DNA from: Saccharothrix sp. NRRL B-16314
GTDB lineage: Bacteria > Actinomycetota > Actinomycetes > Mycobacteriales > Pseudonocardiaceae
Length of the DNA stretch: 64,000 bases
Reading direction: 5' to 3'
NCBI RefSeq assembly: GCF_000716595.1
Contig: NZ_JNXC01000014.1
Location: forward strand, 89,801-153,800
Shown piece after piece: positions 20,027 to 29,931 of this stretch. The notes beneath the pieces were generated by a model. It saw only the letters and a program-made list of their open reading frames with translations, was not told the DNA's origin and made no database searches. Positions within the stretch are counted from its first letter, which is position 1. Each line of letters opens with the position of its first letter. A program made the translations under genes and the position numbers.

Positions 20027-20853
20027 ACCCCCGTGTGGTGGCCTTGCGCGCCGGTGTGCGGCGCGGCCGGATCGAGTTCGGGCAGACCATGACGAACGCG
20101 GGCGAGCTGATCGGCTGGCTGTGGCTGCCGGTGGTCGCCCTGGTGGTGATGTACGCGTTCGGCGACGGGCCGCTGCCCGGCGTGGACTTCTCGCTGGGCG
20201 CGCAGTCGGTGCCCGGCATCCTCGCGATGAACGCCGTGTTCACCGGTCTGATGGGGTTGGCGATGGCGCTGACCATGGACCGCGAGGACGGCACGTTGCT
20301 GCGGGCGAAGGCGACGCCGAACGGCATGCTCGCGTACGTGATCGGCAAGGTGCTGGGCAAGGCGGGGCTGACGGTCGCCGTGCTGCTGCTCATGCTGCTG
20401 CCGGCGGTGTTCGTGTTCGACGGCCTGGAACCGGGCCGGGTGTCGACGTGGGTGACGTTGGCGTGGGTGCTGCTGCTCGGGCTGCTCGCCACCCTGCCGA
20501 TCGGGGCGATCCTCGGCGCGGTGTTCGGCAACGCCCAGAGCCTCGGGTTCGTGATGCTGCCGATCATGGGCCTGGTGGCGGTGTCGGGCGTGTTCTACCC
20601 GATCACCGCGCTGCCGGGGTGGTTGCAGGCGGTCGGCCAGGTGTTCCCGCTGTACTGGCTCGGCCTCGGCCTCCGGTCCGCGATGCTGCCGGACGCGTTG
20701 GCCGTGGCCGAGATCGGTGACAGCTGGCGGCACCTGGAAACCGTGGTGGCGCTCGGTGCGTGGGCGGTGGTGGGGTTCGCGCTGGCCCCGGTAGTGCTGC
20801 GCCGCATGGCCCGGCGTGAATCGGGTTCAGGCCGGGCGGCGGCGGTCAGCTGA
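20023..20853 (+). CDS. ABC-2 type exporter permease (DrrB-like)
   Basis: 276-aa membrane protein with six predicted helices and the ABC-2 signature region near the end (GLVAVSGVFYPITALPGWLQ, then FPLYWLGLGLRSAMLP). The GTG start is inside the GTGA overlap with the ATPase gene. The frame is open upstream only as a shadow of the ATPase. The 3' end overlaps the convergent lipoprotein gene by 8 bp. The pair forms a drug-resistance-type exporter. Confidence 0.94.
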   Translation: MNPRVVALRAGVRRGRIEFGQTMTNAGELIGWLWLPVVALVVMYAFGDGPLPGVDFSLGAQSVPGILAMNAVFTGLMGLAMALTMDREDGTLLRAKATPNGMLAYVIGKVLGKAGLTVAVLLLMLLPAVFVFDGLEPGRVSTWVTLAWVLLLGLLATLPIGAILGAVFGNAQSLGFVMLPIMGLVAVSGVFYPITALPGWLQAVGQVFPLYWLGLGLRSAMLPDALAVAEIGDSWRHLETVVALGAWAVVGFALAPVVLRRMARRESGSGRAAAVS

Positions 20854-21778
20854 AGAGGGCCGGCAGGTCGTTGCGGTGCAACGCCACCAGCACCCGACCG
20901 GCTCCGACGCCCGGCGCGGTCGGCGCGAGAACCCGCACCACGCCGGTCTGGTCGGCGGGCTGCTCGACCGTCGCGCCGGCCAGAACCTCCGACCACGTGG
21001 GGCTTTCGAGGTTCGTCCGCACCACGTCCTTGACCGCGTTGGGGTTCTCGTCCGGCACGCACACGACCTCGGTGGCCTCGCCCGCCGGGGTCGTGCGCAC
21101 GCCCGCCGCCACCGGCCGCCCACCGGCCGGGTTGCTGATCATCGCGACCGACACGTCGCCGAGGCACCGGGCCAGCTCGCCGATCATCGGGTCCGCCGCC
21201 AGCGACCGGTCGCCCGCGGGCTCGGTGATCCACTTCAACGCCGCGCCGGTGGGGGCGTGCACCACCGAACCCGCGTCCACCCGGAGGTTCTGGAACCCGC
21301 TCACGACACCGGCCTGCGCCAACGGGTTGTCGAGGTCGACCTCGCCGTCCTCGGCGGTCTTCCAGGTACCCGAGCCGGCGCGCTCGCCGCCCAGCGCGGT
21401 GATCTTGGCCTCCACCGCCGCCACGTCGACGTCCATCCGCAGCACGGCCGCCCACGTCGGCGGCTGCCCCACCCGCAGCGCGGTGTTCGCCGAGACCGGG
21501 TCGAAGCCGACCAGTTCGGGCAGGACCCGGGTGCGCGCGACGTCCGAGTACCCGTAGCCCTGCAACGTGCGGAACCGCTCGGCGTCCCGTTCCACCAGCG
21601 CCCGGACGGCCGCCACGTCGCCGTACTCCACCAGCACGGTCGACTCGTCGGTGGCCCGCACGGCGGCGAGCGCACCGAGCAGCCCGCTCGTCGGCTGCTG
21701 CGGCTGCGGCACGTCCGCCTCGGCGGAGCACCCGGCCAGCAGGACCGCCACCAACGCCACGCATGAACGTCTGATCAC
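20846..21778 (-). CDS. Uncharacterised lipoprotein
   Basis: 310 aa. A short signal peptide ends in a clear lipobox, VAVLLAGC, so the protein is anchored outside the membrane. The mature part shows an internal similarity between RVDAGSVVHAPTGAALKWIT and later strands but no motif I recognise; it contains one conserved-looking DIGT-like segment only weakly. GTG 21778 is chosen because it starts the signal peptide; the frame is open upstream without one. Convergent with the ABC-2 permease (8-bp overlap) and upstream of nothing on its strand. Function unknown. Confidence 0.82.
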   Translation of the reverse strand: MIRRSCVALVAVLLAGCSAEADVPQPQQPTSGLLGALAAVRATDESTVLVEYGDVAAVRALVERDAERFRTLQGYGYSDVARTRVLPELVGFDPVSANTALRVGQPPTWAAVLRMDVDVAAVEAKITALGGERAGSGTWKTAEDGEVDLDNPLAQAGVVSGFQNLRVDAGSVVHAPTGAALKWITEPAGDRSLAADPMIGELARCLGDVSVAMISNPAGGRPVAAGVRTTPAGEATEVVCVPDENPNAVKDVVRTNLESPTWSEVLAGATVEQPADQTGVVRVLAPTAPGVGAGRVLVALHRNDLPALFS

Positions 21779-21839
21779 GAGCGGATGGTAGGGCTGCGTG
21801 GCGTTCGCCACGCCTGTTTTCACGGAACTGAACGCGCTC

Positions 21840-22472
21840 TCAGAGCGGGATCTCCACGGCGATCTCGTCGCCCAGCCGCGCCCCGCCCGAGAGGTCCAGT
21901 TCGTCACCGCTCCAGAACCGGCCGGGGTCGTACCAGTTCGCCCTGCGCCCCACCGGCAGCAGCCCCATCGCCTCGTACGTCACGGCCACCACCTCGGCGC
22001 AGTACGCGGTTTCCAGCGTCGCGTCGGAGGACTTGCGCAGGTTCGGCAGCCGGCCGCGCAACCACCGCGTGGCGAGCCGCGCCGTCGACGGGAACGGGGT
22101 GCCGTTCAGCACCGCCACCGTCTTCAGCACCGCGTCGTCCTCGGCACGGGTCGTCGGCCGGTCGAGCTGGCGCAGCCACGCCCGCTGCCCGTACTTGCGC
22201 GCCCAGACCAGCACCGCGTCGCGCAGGTCGTGCAGCTGCACCCCGCGGTGGTGGGTGCCGGTCCACACGTCCGGCAGCGTGCGGCCCATCTCGGCGTGCC
22301 ACATCAACGGCGGCAGGTCCTCCACCGCCACGGTCATGCCCACGTGGTTGACCGGGCTGTTCGTCGTGACCCGGATCGCGCGGTCGGCCACCGAACTGCC
22401 GCGGAACAGCCACACGTCGCCGGTTCGGGTGAGTTCGACCGCCTCGTCCAGACCGATCTTCGTTCCCGCCAT
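21840..22472 (-). CDS. Permuted papain-fold (YiiX/NlpC-P60 clan) hydrolase
   Basis: 210 aa, no signal peptide. The order is that of circularly permuted NlpC/P60 enzymes: the catalytic His comes first (His43 in NSPVNHVGM) and the Cys later (Cys158 in ETAYCAEVVAVTYEAMG), preceded by GDVWLFRG at residues 18-25. Members cleave amide or thioester bonds (YiiX, YaeF, LRAT-like); the substrate here is unknown. It is divergent from a 49-aa membrane peptide gene with a 17-bp gap, so the promoters must overlap. Confidence 0.85.
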   Translation of the reverse strand: MAGTKIGLDEAVELTRTGDVWLFRGSSVADRAIRVTTNSPVNHVGMTVAVEDLPPLMWHAEMGRTLPDVWTGTHHRGVQLHDLRDAVLVWARKYGQRAWLRQLDRPTTRAEDDAVLKTVAVLNGTPFPSTARLATRWLRGRLPNLRKSSDATLETAYCAEVVAVTYEAMGLLPVGRRANWYDPGRFWSGDELDLSGGARLGDEIAVEIPL

Positions 22473-22489
22473 GCCGGTAGCCTAGGCAG

Positions 22490-22639
22490 ATGCGCTGGTG
22501 GAAGCTGCTCGGTCTGGCCGGTGTCGCGGGTGTCGCGGCGACCGGGGTGGTGATCGCGCGCGCGGAGCGCAAGCGACGGGCCTACACCCCGGAGGAGATC
22601 CGCGAACGGCTGCACGCCAGGGTCGACCGGACCTCCTGA
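22490..22639 (+). CDS. Small membrane protein, 49 aa
   Basis: ATG at 22490, stop at 22637-22639. The protein starts MRWWKLLGLAGVAGVAATGV, one transmembrane helix, followed by a basic segment (ARAERKRRAYTPEEIRERL) that would be cytoplasmic. This single-helix-plus-charged-tail pattern is common among conserved short actinobacterial proteins. Codon use matches a real gene (G/C at nearly all third positions). No function can be assigned. It is divergent from the papain-fold hydrolase. Confidence 0.7.
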   Translation: MRWWKLLGLAGVAGVAATGVVIARAERKRRAYTPEEIRERLHARVDRTS

Positions 22640-22684
22640 TCGCTCGCGCTGCGGCGTCCGTGCGGCGATGGGATCTTGTTGCCC

Positions 22685-23533
22685 ATGGTCGTCGTGGTGC
22701 TGGGCACGGGGTTGATGGGTTCGGGCATGGCGCGGAGCCTGCTGCGGGCCGGGTTCGACGTGGTGGTGTGGAACCGCAGCGTGGCCAAGTCGCGCCCGTT
22801 GGCCGAGGACGGGGCCGTGGTCGCTGACGACCCGAAGACCGCGGTCGCCGAAGCGGACGTCGTGCTGAGCATGCTGTTCGACGCCGACGCCACCTGCGCG
22901 GTGATGACCGAGGCGCTGCCGGCGGTGCAGGCCAGGTCGGTGTGGGCGCAGTGCGCCACGGTCGGCCTCGAAGGCGGTCGACGGCTCGCGGAACTGGCCG
23001 CCCGGCACGGCGTGCCGCACGTGGACGCGCCGGTCCTGGGCAGTCGCGCGCCGGCGGAGCAGGGCAAGCTGACGGTCCTCGCGGCCGGGCACCAGGGGCT
23101 GCGCGCGTCCGTCGCGCCGGTGTTCGACGCCATCGGCATCCGCACGGTGTGGGCGGGCCAGCGTCCGGGCGACGGGCAGCGGCTCAAGCTGGCCGCGAAC
23201 TCGTGGGTGCTCTCGATCACGGCGGCCACCGCGCAGGCCGTGACGTTGACCCGCGGGCTCGGCCTGAGTCCCGACGCGTTCCTGGAGGCCATCGCCGGAG
23301 GAGCGATCGACAGCACGTATGCGCAGGTCAAAGGTCGTGCGATGATCGACGGCGACTTCGCGCCCGCGTTCGGCGTCGACGGCGCGGTCAAGGACAGCGA
23401 GCTGATCGTGTCCGCGTTGGACGTGGTCGGCGCCGACGACCGGCTCATGCGGGTGCTCCACTCCCTCTACGCGACCGCCGCCGAGCGGTCCGAGGGCGCG
23501 GCGGACATGGCCGCGGTGATCCGGGCGTTCTAG
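22685..23533 (+). CDS. NAD(P)-dependent beta-hydroxyacid dehydrogenase-like oxidoreductase
   Basis: 282 aa of the 3-hydroxyisobutyrate dehydrogenase/imine reductase superfamily. The Rossmann motif VVVLGTGLMGSGMARSLL is at the N-terminus, followed by FDVVVWNRS (the basic residue after Asn-Arg suggests NADPH). The substrate-binding DAPVLGSRAPAEQGKLTVLA and the catalytic-Lys region GDGQRLKLAANSW are present. ATG 22685 is preferred over the in-frame TTG three codons earlier because the family begins directly at the beta strand. The natural substrate is not evident. Confidence 0.92.
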   Translation: MVVVVLGTGLMGSGMARSLLRAGFDVVVWNRSVAKSRPLAEDGAVVADDPKTAVAEADVVLSMLFDADATCAVMTEALPAVQARSVWAQCATVGLEGGRRLAELAARHGVPHVDAPVLGSRAPAEQGKLTVLAAGHQGLRASVAPVFDAIGIRTVWAGQRPGDGQRLKLAANSWVLSITAATAQAVTLTRGLGLSPDAFLEAIAGGAIDSTYAQVKGRAMIDGDFAPAFGVDGAVKDSELIVSALDVVGADDRLMRVLHSLYATAAERSEGAADMAAVIRAF

Positions 23534-23620
23534 GCCTGTCGGCCGCGGCCGGGTGGGAACTACCGTCGGACCGGGTACCAGTGGGGCAGGGGTGCCGGTC
23601 GGCGGTGGAGGAGGCGGCTC

Positions 23621-24142
23621 GTGGGCAGCGGTGGGCTGATCGCGACCGCGGCGCTGACCGGTGCGGTCGTCGCCGGGGGACTGGGCGTGCCCGACCCGGA
23701 CGACATCTGGAGCGACACGGGGCTGCGCGTGGTGGACCAGGCGACGCGGTCGGACGGCGAGTGCGTTCCGCATTCGTTCGGGCAGGTGCGGGAGCTGCTG
23801 GCGACTACGCCGTGTGTCGCACTCGACCGGATGTTGTTCACGCTCAGTGATGACCGGGGTGGCACCATCGTCGTGTTCGTCGCCTGGGTCGAGTTCGACG
23901 ACCCGGCCCAGGCGCGCGAGTTCAAGCGGGTCGAGGACATCCACGGCACCGGTGACATCACCCCGTTGTCGGGGTCGTTGCTGTTGATGGAGGACGTGCC
24001 GTTCAGCGCGGTGAACTACGAGTCGGACGTGCTGGACGACGTGACGGTCGTGGTGGCCGAGACGGAAGCCGTGAGCGGAGGGTTCACCGCCGGGTACCTC
24101 GACGACACCGCCCGCGTCGCGGTTCGCACCCCCCGCCCCTGA
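23621..24142 (+). CDS. Hypothetical protein, 173 aa
   Basis: Not recognised. A short hydrophobic stretch at the N-terminus (LIATAALTGAVVAGGLGV) could be a signal peptide or anchor. The remainder is acidic and contains two Cys (GECVPHSF and TTPCVALDR) that could form a disulfide outside the cell. GTG 23621 is supported by GGAGGAGG about eight bases upstream. It stands alone between the dehydrogenase and another hypothetical gene. Confidence 0.75.
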   Translation: MGSGGLIATAALTGAVVAGGLGVPDPDDIWSDTGLRVVDQATRSDGECVPHSFGQVRELLATTPCVALDRMLFTLSDDRGGTIVVFVAWVEFDDPAQAREFKRVEDIHGTGDITPLSGSLLLMEDVPFSAVNYESDVLDDVTVVVAETEAVSGGFTAGYLDDTARVAVRTPRP

Positions 24143-24253
24143 ATTCCGAAAAGTCCCGTCTTCTGTGTTTCAAACCCGCCCGATCGGGCTACCCCGGAGC
24201 GCGCCGGCAGATCGGTGCTGCTCCGGGGCCTACGGGAGTGGGGACGGTGGTGC

Positions 24254-24607
24254 GTGGTGGACTGGGATTTCGATGACGACGCCGTGCGCGGACTGCTCGC
24301 GTACGTATCGGATGTGACGAGGGCGCTGGGGTTCACCGGCGAGTGCTCGTGCGTGCAGGCGGACGGCCCCTGCCTCGGCGCCTACCTCGCGCTCGACGGT
24401 CACCTGCCCGGGTTCGCCGACCGCGACGTCGCGCTGCTGTGGGACGAGGAGCGCGGCTGGTCGGTCGCGGTGGAGAGCGACAGCGCCGAACCGCCGTTCG
24501 TGCTGGCCAGGTTGCGCGGTCCGGTGTGGCCGGAGCCGGCCGTCGTGGCGGAGTGGGTGGCCGAGCTCGACCTCGTCCCGGATGAGCCGCTGCTGATCGC
24601 GCGCTGA
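24254..24607 (+). CDS. Hypothetical acidic protein, DUF6292-like
   Basis: 117 aa, cytoplasmic, acidic. The core YVSDVTRALGF...AYLALDGHLPGFADRDVALLWDEERGW is of a type common in actinomycetes that I associate with DUF6292, from memory. No enzymatic motif. The frame opens at a GTG at 24215, but GTG 24254 is preceded by GGGAG and GGGGACGG and gives the usual N-terminus; the start is uncertain. A 12-bp palindrome GCCCGATCGGGC lies upstream at about 24178-24189. Confidence 0.72.
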   Translation: MVDWDFDDDAVRGLLAYVSDVTRALGFTGECSCVQADGPCLGAYLALDGHLPGFADRDVALLWDEERGWSVAVESDSAEPPFVLARLRGPVWPEPAVVAEWVAELDLVPDEPLLIAR

Positions 24608-24611
24608 GCCG

Positions 24612-25116
24612 TCAGCCCGTGAGGCGGGCGATGAGGGTTTCGACGTCGTGCGCGACGACGAGTTCCGTTGGTGACGGTCTCCACGCGTTCCAGGTCGGGG
24701 TGGTCGGACACCAGCCAGTGCGCCATCACACCTTTGAGTGACACGCCCAGCCCATGGCCGCGGTGCTGGTCCAGCACGGCTGTGTCGCCCTGGTAGCACG
24801 TGCGGGGGCCGTGGGGGAGCAGCACCACCGCGGTCGACCCGGCGACCTCGCCGGTGGCCTCGTGGACGGCCACCACCACGCGCTCCTCCACGTTGTAGCG
24901 GCGCAGTTCGGCTTCGGCTCGCGGACCTTCCCGACCGTCCACTCCGGAGTCCGGAATTCCGTCGTCCCCGTTGGCGCGTCGGGTGCGGAGTTGATTTGCC
25001 GCTCCGTCCTGTAGCCGTCGGACAGGGCGACCGGACGCCGGGGAACGCGTTGCGCAACCGCTCCACCACGTCCTCGTACGTCGGCGCCGGCTCGTCTGGC
25101 TCGTCCACGAGGTGAC
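24612..25116 (-). pseudogene. Decayed GNAT acetyltransferase gene
   Basis: Fragments of one GNAT-family protein appear in order in three frames. VDEPDEPAPTYEDVVERLRN (from 25108) is followed in a second frame by INSAPDAPTGTTEFRTPEW and then in a third by AELRRYNVEERVVVAVHEAT, GEVAGSTAVVLLP and the acetyl-CoA loop QHRGHGLGVSLKG. After DLERVETVTN the frame is lost again, and the end ELVVAHDVETLIARLTG-stop does not look like the normal GNAT C-terminus, implying an internal deletion. The N-terminal half is missing; the neighbouring monooxygenase gene ends at 25150, where it should be. No full-length product is possible. Confidence 0.88.
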
Positions 25117-25149
25117 TTGCCCGGACCGTATCGGGTGTCGGTGCCGGCG

Positions 25150-26691
25150 TCAGGCGCTCTCCGGTGCCCCGAACCAGCGGGAGAGCGCTGCTCCCAACGC
25201 GGACGCGGCGGTGTCGGTCGGTTCACCGGTGGTCGCGGCCCAGGCGATGTGGGCGTCCGGGCGGATCAGGAGGGCGTCGGCCGGGCGGTGGTCGGTCTTG
25301 CCGGTGTGGACGTCGACCCGGTGCTGCCAGCCCCGCGCGACCTCGCGGAGGTCCGGTCGGTCGGCGAGGTCGAGGAGGACGGGACGTGCGGGGTGCATCA
25401 GTTCCGCGACGCTGGTCGTGCCCTGGTCGGTGTGCAGGGTGAGGTCGGGGGCGAAGGTGCCGGTCAACGGGTGCCCGCCGGGGCCGGGCAGCGGGTAGCG
25501 GATGTCGGTGCCGGCGATCAGGGACGCCACGCGGAACGACGCCTGCTCGTCGGCGACCAGCTCCACGAACAGCTCCCGGAGCGCGTCGGCGGCTGCGTCC
25601 TGACCGCGCCTCAGCGCCACTTGGGCTTGGGTGTGGAGCAGGGTGCGCGCGCCGGCGGCGTGGCGTTCCTGGTGGTAGGTGTCCAGCAGGTCGGCCGGCG
25701 CCCAGCCGTTGACGTCGGCGGCCAGCTTCCAAGCGAGGTCGACCGTGTCGAGCATGCCCGCGTTGAGGGCGACGCCCGTGGAGGGGAACAGGTGGGCCGC
25801 GTCGCCGGCCAGCATGATCCGCCCGTCGCGGTACCGCTCGGCGAGTCGGGCCTGGAGCTGGTAGCGCGACAGCCGGATCGGTTGCCCCAGCGGCAGGTCC
25901 GCGCCGAGCACGTGGCGGATGCTGTCCTGGAGTTCGGTCAGCGTCATCGGCGTGTCGTCGTCGATCTCGGTGGGTTCTTCTTCGGTGGTGGAGATCAGGG
26001 CGACGTCGGGGGTGAGCCACCCGAACCCGAAGACGCCGCGATCGGTCCGGGTGAAGGCGCCCGCGTGGATCGTGCCGAGCCCCGGCACGTCGACGTCGCC
26101 GTTGTCCCGCCGGGTCACCGAATCGGGCAGGGTGACCTGGCCCAGCCGGTTGACTTCCGGGTACGTGGTGCCGGGGAACGGGATGCCGGCCAGGTCGCGG
26201 ATCCGGCTGCGCGCGCCGTCGCAGCCCACCAGGTACCGGGCGGTCACCCGGTACGTCCCGTCCGGGCCGCGCACCTCGGCGGTCACCGCGGCGTCGTCCT
26301 GGCTGACGCCGACCGTTTCGTGCCCGCGGCGGACGTCGGCGTCGAGTTCGCGGGCACGTTCGTCGAGCAGGCGCTCCAGTTCCGGTTGCGGGAGCGTCAG
26401 GCCGCGCAGCGGGGGTTCCGCCAGGTGCGAGAAGTCCAGGTGCACGCCGCCGAACGGGTAGCGCGGCGCCGGGTGGGCTGGACCGGCGCAGGCCGCTTCG
26501 AACCGGTCGAGCAGGCCTCGGTAGTGCAGCAGTTGCAGGATCTGGCCGCCGAGACCGTTGGCCTTCGGCGTTTCCCGGATCCGCGACCGCCGTTCCAGCA
26601 CCAGCGGTCGCACCCCGGCCAGGCGCAGTTCACCGGCCAGCATCAGCCCGGTCGGCCCGCCGCCCACGACGATCACGTCGACGTCCGTCAC
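25150..26691 (-). CDS. FAD-dependent aromatic hydroxylase (PheA/TfdB family)
   Basis: 513 aa single-component flavoprotein monooxygenase of the kind that hydroxylates phenols or aromatic polyketides using NAD(P)H and O2. The ADP-binding motif VVGGGPTGLMLAGEL is at the N-terminus, the DG motif GCDGARSRIRDLAG in the middle, and the FAD-ribityl motif GDAAHLFPSTGVALNAG follows. A C-terminal thioredoxin-like domain (PLTGTFAPDLTL, RPVLLDLADRPDL) is present, as in PheA. GTG 26691 is chosen over an upstream ATG (26730) because AGGAGG lies five bases before it. It stands alone, so a catabolic or tailoring role cannot be decided. Confidence 0.93.
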   Translation of the reverse strand: MTDVDVIVVGGGPTGLMLAGELRLAGVRPLVLERRSRIRETPKANGLGGQILQLLHYRGLLDRFEAACAGPAHPAPRYPFGGVHLDFSHLAEPPLRGLTLPQPELERLLDERARELDADVRRGHETVGVSQDDAAVTAEVRGPDGTYRVTARYLVGCDGARSRIRDLAGIPFPGTTYPEVNRLGQVTLPDSVTRRDNGDVDVPGLGTIHAGAFTRTDRGVFGFGWLTPDVALISTTEEEPTEIDDDTPMTLTELQDSIRHVLGADLPLGQPIRLSRYQLQARLAERYRDGRIMLAGDAAHLFPSTGVALNAGMLDTVDLAWKLAADVNGWAPADLLDTYHQERHAAGARTLLHTQAQVALRRGQDAAADALRELFVELVADEQASFRVASLIAGTDIRYPLPGPGGHPLTGTFAPDLTLHTDQGTTSVAELMHPARPVLLDLADRPDLREVARGWQHRVDVHTGKTDHRPADALLIRPDAHIAWAATTGEPTDTAASALGAALSRWFGAPESA

Positions 26692-26792
26692 CGGTTCCTC
26701 CTCGTGCGGTCGTCGGTCGACGAACACCATTCGCTACCCCTATTTTCGCAGGTTACGGCCACGGCGCAGAATTCTGCGGCATGAACCGGGCC

Positions 26793-26821
26793 TTGCCGCA
26801 AGCCCCCCTGTGCGCTATAAG
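26793..26821 (+). promoter_or_regulatory. Candidate sigma70-type promoter for the methyltransferase
   Basis: TTGCCG (26793-26798) and TATAAG (26816-26821) with exactly 17 bp between them, on the plus strand. Transcription would start near 26828, leaving a leader of about 65 nt before the methyltransferase start. A minus-10 this A/T-rich stands out in such G+C-rich DNA. Confidence 0.6.
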
Positions 26822-26895
26822 TTGAGAGTGGGAAGAAGCGGTTTCCCCTTTCCCTTCATCGCCCATCGGGGCTCTTTTCGCGAAGCCAAGGGTTG

Positions 26896-27576
26896 ATGGT
26901 GGTTCGGTTGCTGGACGACCAGGCGTTGGAACGTTCCTCGGTGGTCGCGAACTGCGCCATGAATCGTGAACGCGGGCTCACCGGCTCGAACGGGTACGGT
27001 CGCGAACTCGGCGTCGACGTGCTCGGGCTGATCACCGACCGGTTGTCCGGTGGAGCCGGGACGTTCGACTGGCTGGACCTGTGCTGCGGCACCGGCAAGG
27101 CGTTGCTGGAGTGCGCACGCCTGGTGGGCGACCCGAGGCTGCGGATCACCGGTGTCGACCTCGTCGACTTCTTCGCCGGGCCCGCGCACCCCGGCGTGGA
27201 GTTCGTGACGGCATCGGCGGGTTCCCTTGTCCCGCAACGCTTCTACGACTTGATCACCTGCGTCCACGGGCTGCACTACGTCGGCGACAAGCTGGACGTC
27301 CTCACCCGTGCCGCGTCGTGGCTCAAGGCCGACGGCCTCCTGGTGGCGAACCTCGACCTCGCCGCCGTCCTGTCCGACCGGGGCCGCCCGTTGAGCCGGC
27401 GGCTGACCGGGCCGCTGCGGTCGGCAGGGTTCGACTACGACGCCCGTCGTCGCCGCATCACGTGCGCCGGACAACGGCAGGCGAGCCTGCCGTTCCGGTA
27501 CCTCGGCGCTGACGATCAAGCCGGTCCCAACTACACCGGTCAACCGGCGGTGAACTCGTACTACGCGAGCACCTGA
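26896..27576 (+). CDS. Class I SAM-dependent methyltransferase
   Basis: 226 aa. Motif I is WLDLCCGTGKALLECA, followed by TGVDLVDFF (motif II acidic residue) and the motif IV-V regions YDLITCVHGLHYVGD and LKADGLLVANLDLA. The N-terminal MNRERGLTGSNGYGRELG segment is the lid. Substrate unknown. ATG 26896 directly follows an in-frame TTG; AAGGG precedes. Its own promoter-like sequence lies upstream. It is divergent from the aromatic hydroxylase gene, with 204 bp between starts, so the two could act on one substrate, but nothing proves it. Confidence 0.88.
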   Translation: MVVRLLDDQALERSSVVANCAMNRERGLTGSNGYGRELGVDVLGLITDRLSGGAGTFDWLDLCCGTGKALLECARLVGDPRLRITGVDLVDFFAGPAHPGVEFVTASAGSLVPQRFYDLITCVHGLHYVGDKLDVLTRAASWLKADGLLVANLDLAAVLSDRGRPLSRRLTGPLRSAGFDYDARRRRITCAGQRQASLPFRYLGADDQAGPNYTGQPAVNSYYAST

Positions 27577-27585
27577 GTTCTTGTG

Positions 27586-28233
27586 ATGCACCAGAATGGC
27601 GCGGTGGGCGCGGAGACGTCGGGTGAGCGGGAGCCGTGGTCGTGGGCGGCCACGGATGACGAAGTCGAGGAACGACGTCGACATGTCAGGCGGTTGGTGG
27701 GTCACCGGATCGGAGCGGTCCGCTACTGCACGATCGACTTCCGGCGCGGGGAGTTCCGTCCCGATCTGGTCGACGGAGGCCCGCGGTTCATCGAGGACGA
27801 GGCGGAGTGGGAGGACCCCTCCTGGCGCCACGCCGGCTTCGACGCCGTCGACCACGGCGTGGAGTTCGAGACCGAGTCGGGCCTGGTCTTCTCGCTGACC
27901 TGGGATCCGCCGGGGGACCGGGAGGGGATCGGGCTGCGGAACGTCGCCATGCCGGACGCCTACATGAACCGGGAAGCGGCTCATGCGATCTGGAGCGTCG
28001 GTGACCGCAGCCACACCTGGGCACCCCTGTCCGAGGCTCCGATCACCGACGTCCAACTGCACTACTACCCGTGGGAGGGTCGGGTTTCCGGCTTCTGGTG
28101 CCCGCACATCACGCTCCACACCGCAGCCGCGAGCGTTCACGTCGTCCTGGGGGACGCGAGCAACGGCGCGTTGGCCCACTCGTCGGACAACATCGCGGTT
28201 CTCCACCCCGCGACGTCCGTTCCGGACTGGTGA
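27586..28233 (+). CDS. Hypothetical protein, 215 aa
   Basis: Not recognised. Acidic, soluble, Trp-rich (WSWAATDDEVEERRRHVRRL at the start, later WAPLSEAPITDVQLHYYPWE and GFWCPHITLHTAAASVHVVL). The pattern of alternating beta strands suggests an all-beta C-terminal half. It lies 9 bp after the methyltransferase and could be co-transcribed with it. The 3' end faces the convergent ABC-F gene with a 10-bp gap. Confidence 0.78.
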   Translation: MHQNGAVGAETSGEREPWSWAATDDEVEERRRHVRRLVGHRIGAVRYCTIDFRRGEFRPDLVDGGPRFIEDEAEWEDPSWRHAGFDAVDHGVEFETESGLVFSLTWDPPGDREGIGLRNVAMPDAYMNREAAHAIWSVGDRSHTWAPLSEAPITDVQLHYYPWEGRVSGFWCPHITLHTAAASVHVVLGDASNGALAHSSDNIAVLHPATSVPDW

Positions 28234-28243
28234 AGCCCCTGGT

Positions 28244-29845
<1,602 letters not shown>

Positions 29846-29930
29846 GGAGGACTGCCTCCGACGGGAGTGTGATGAGCAGGAAGGACGAACTCCGGTATCG
29901 CGGCTCGCGGTACCGGTGGAGGCGTCGTCC
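29846..29930 (-). promoter_or_regulatory. Candidate attenuator: long leader hairpin plus sequestered Shine-Dalgarno of ABC-F gene
   Basis: Read on the minus strand. An outer stem GGACGA (29930-29925) pairs with TCGTCC (29888-29883). An inner stem CCGGTA (29916-29911) pairs with TACCGG (29897-29892) and continues into CGCG/CGCG. Next to the ABC-F start, GGAGG (29859-29855) can pair with CCTCC (29850-29846) across a 4-nt loop, masking the ribosome-binding site. GCCTCC at 29923-29918 is also complementary to GGAGGC at the Shine-Dalgarno, giving an alternative fold. With the leader ORF just upstream, this has the parts of a ribosome-mediated attenuator. Confidence 0.6.
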
Positions 29931-29931
29931 C

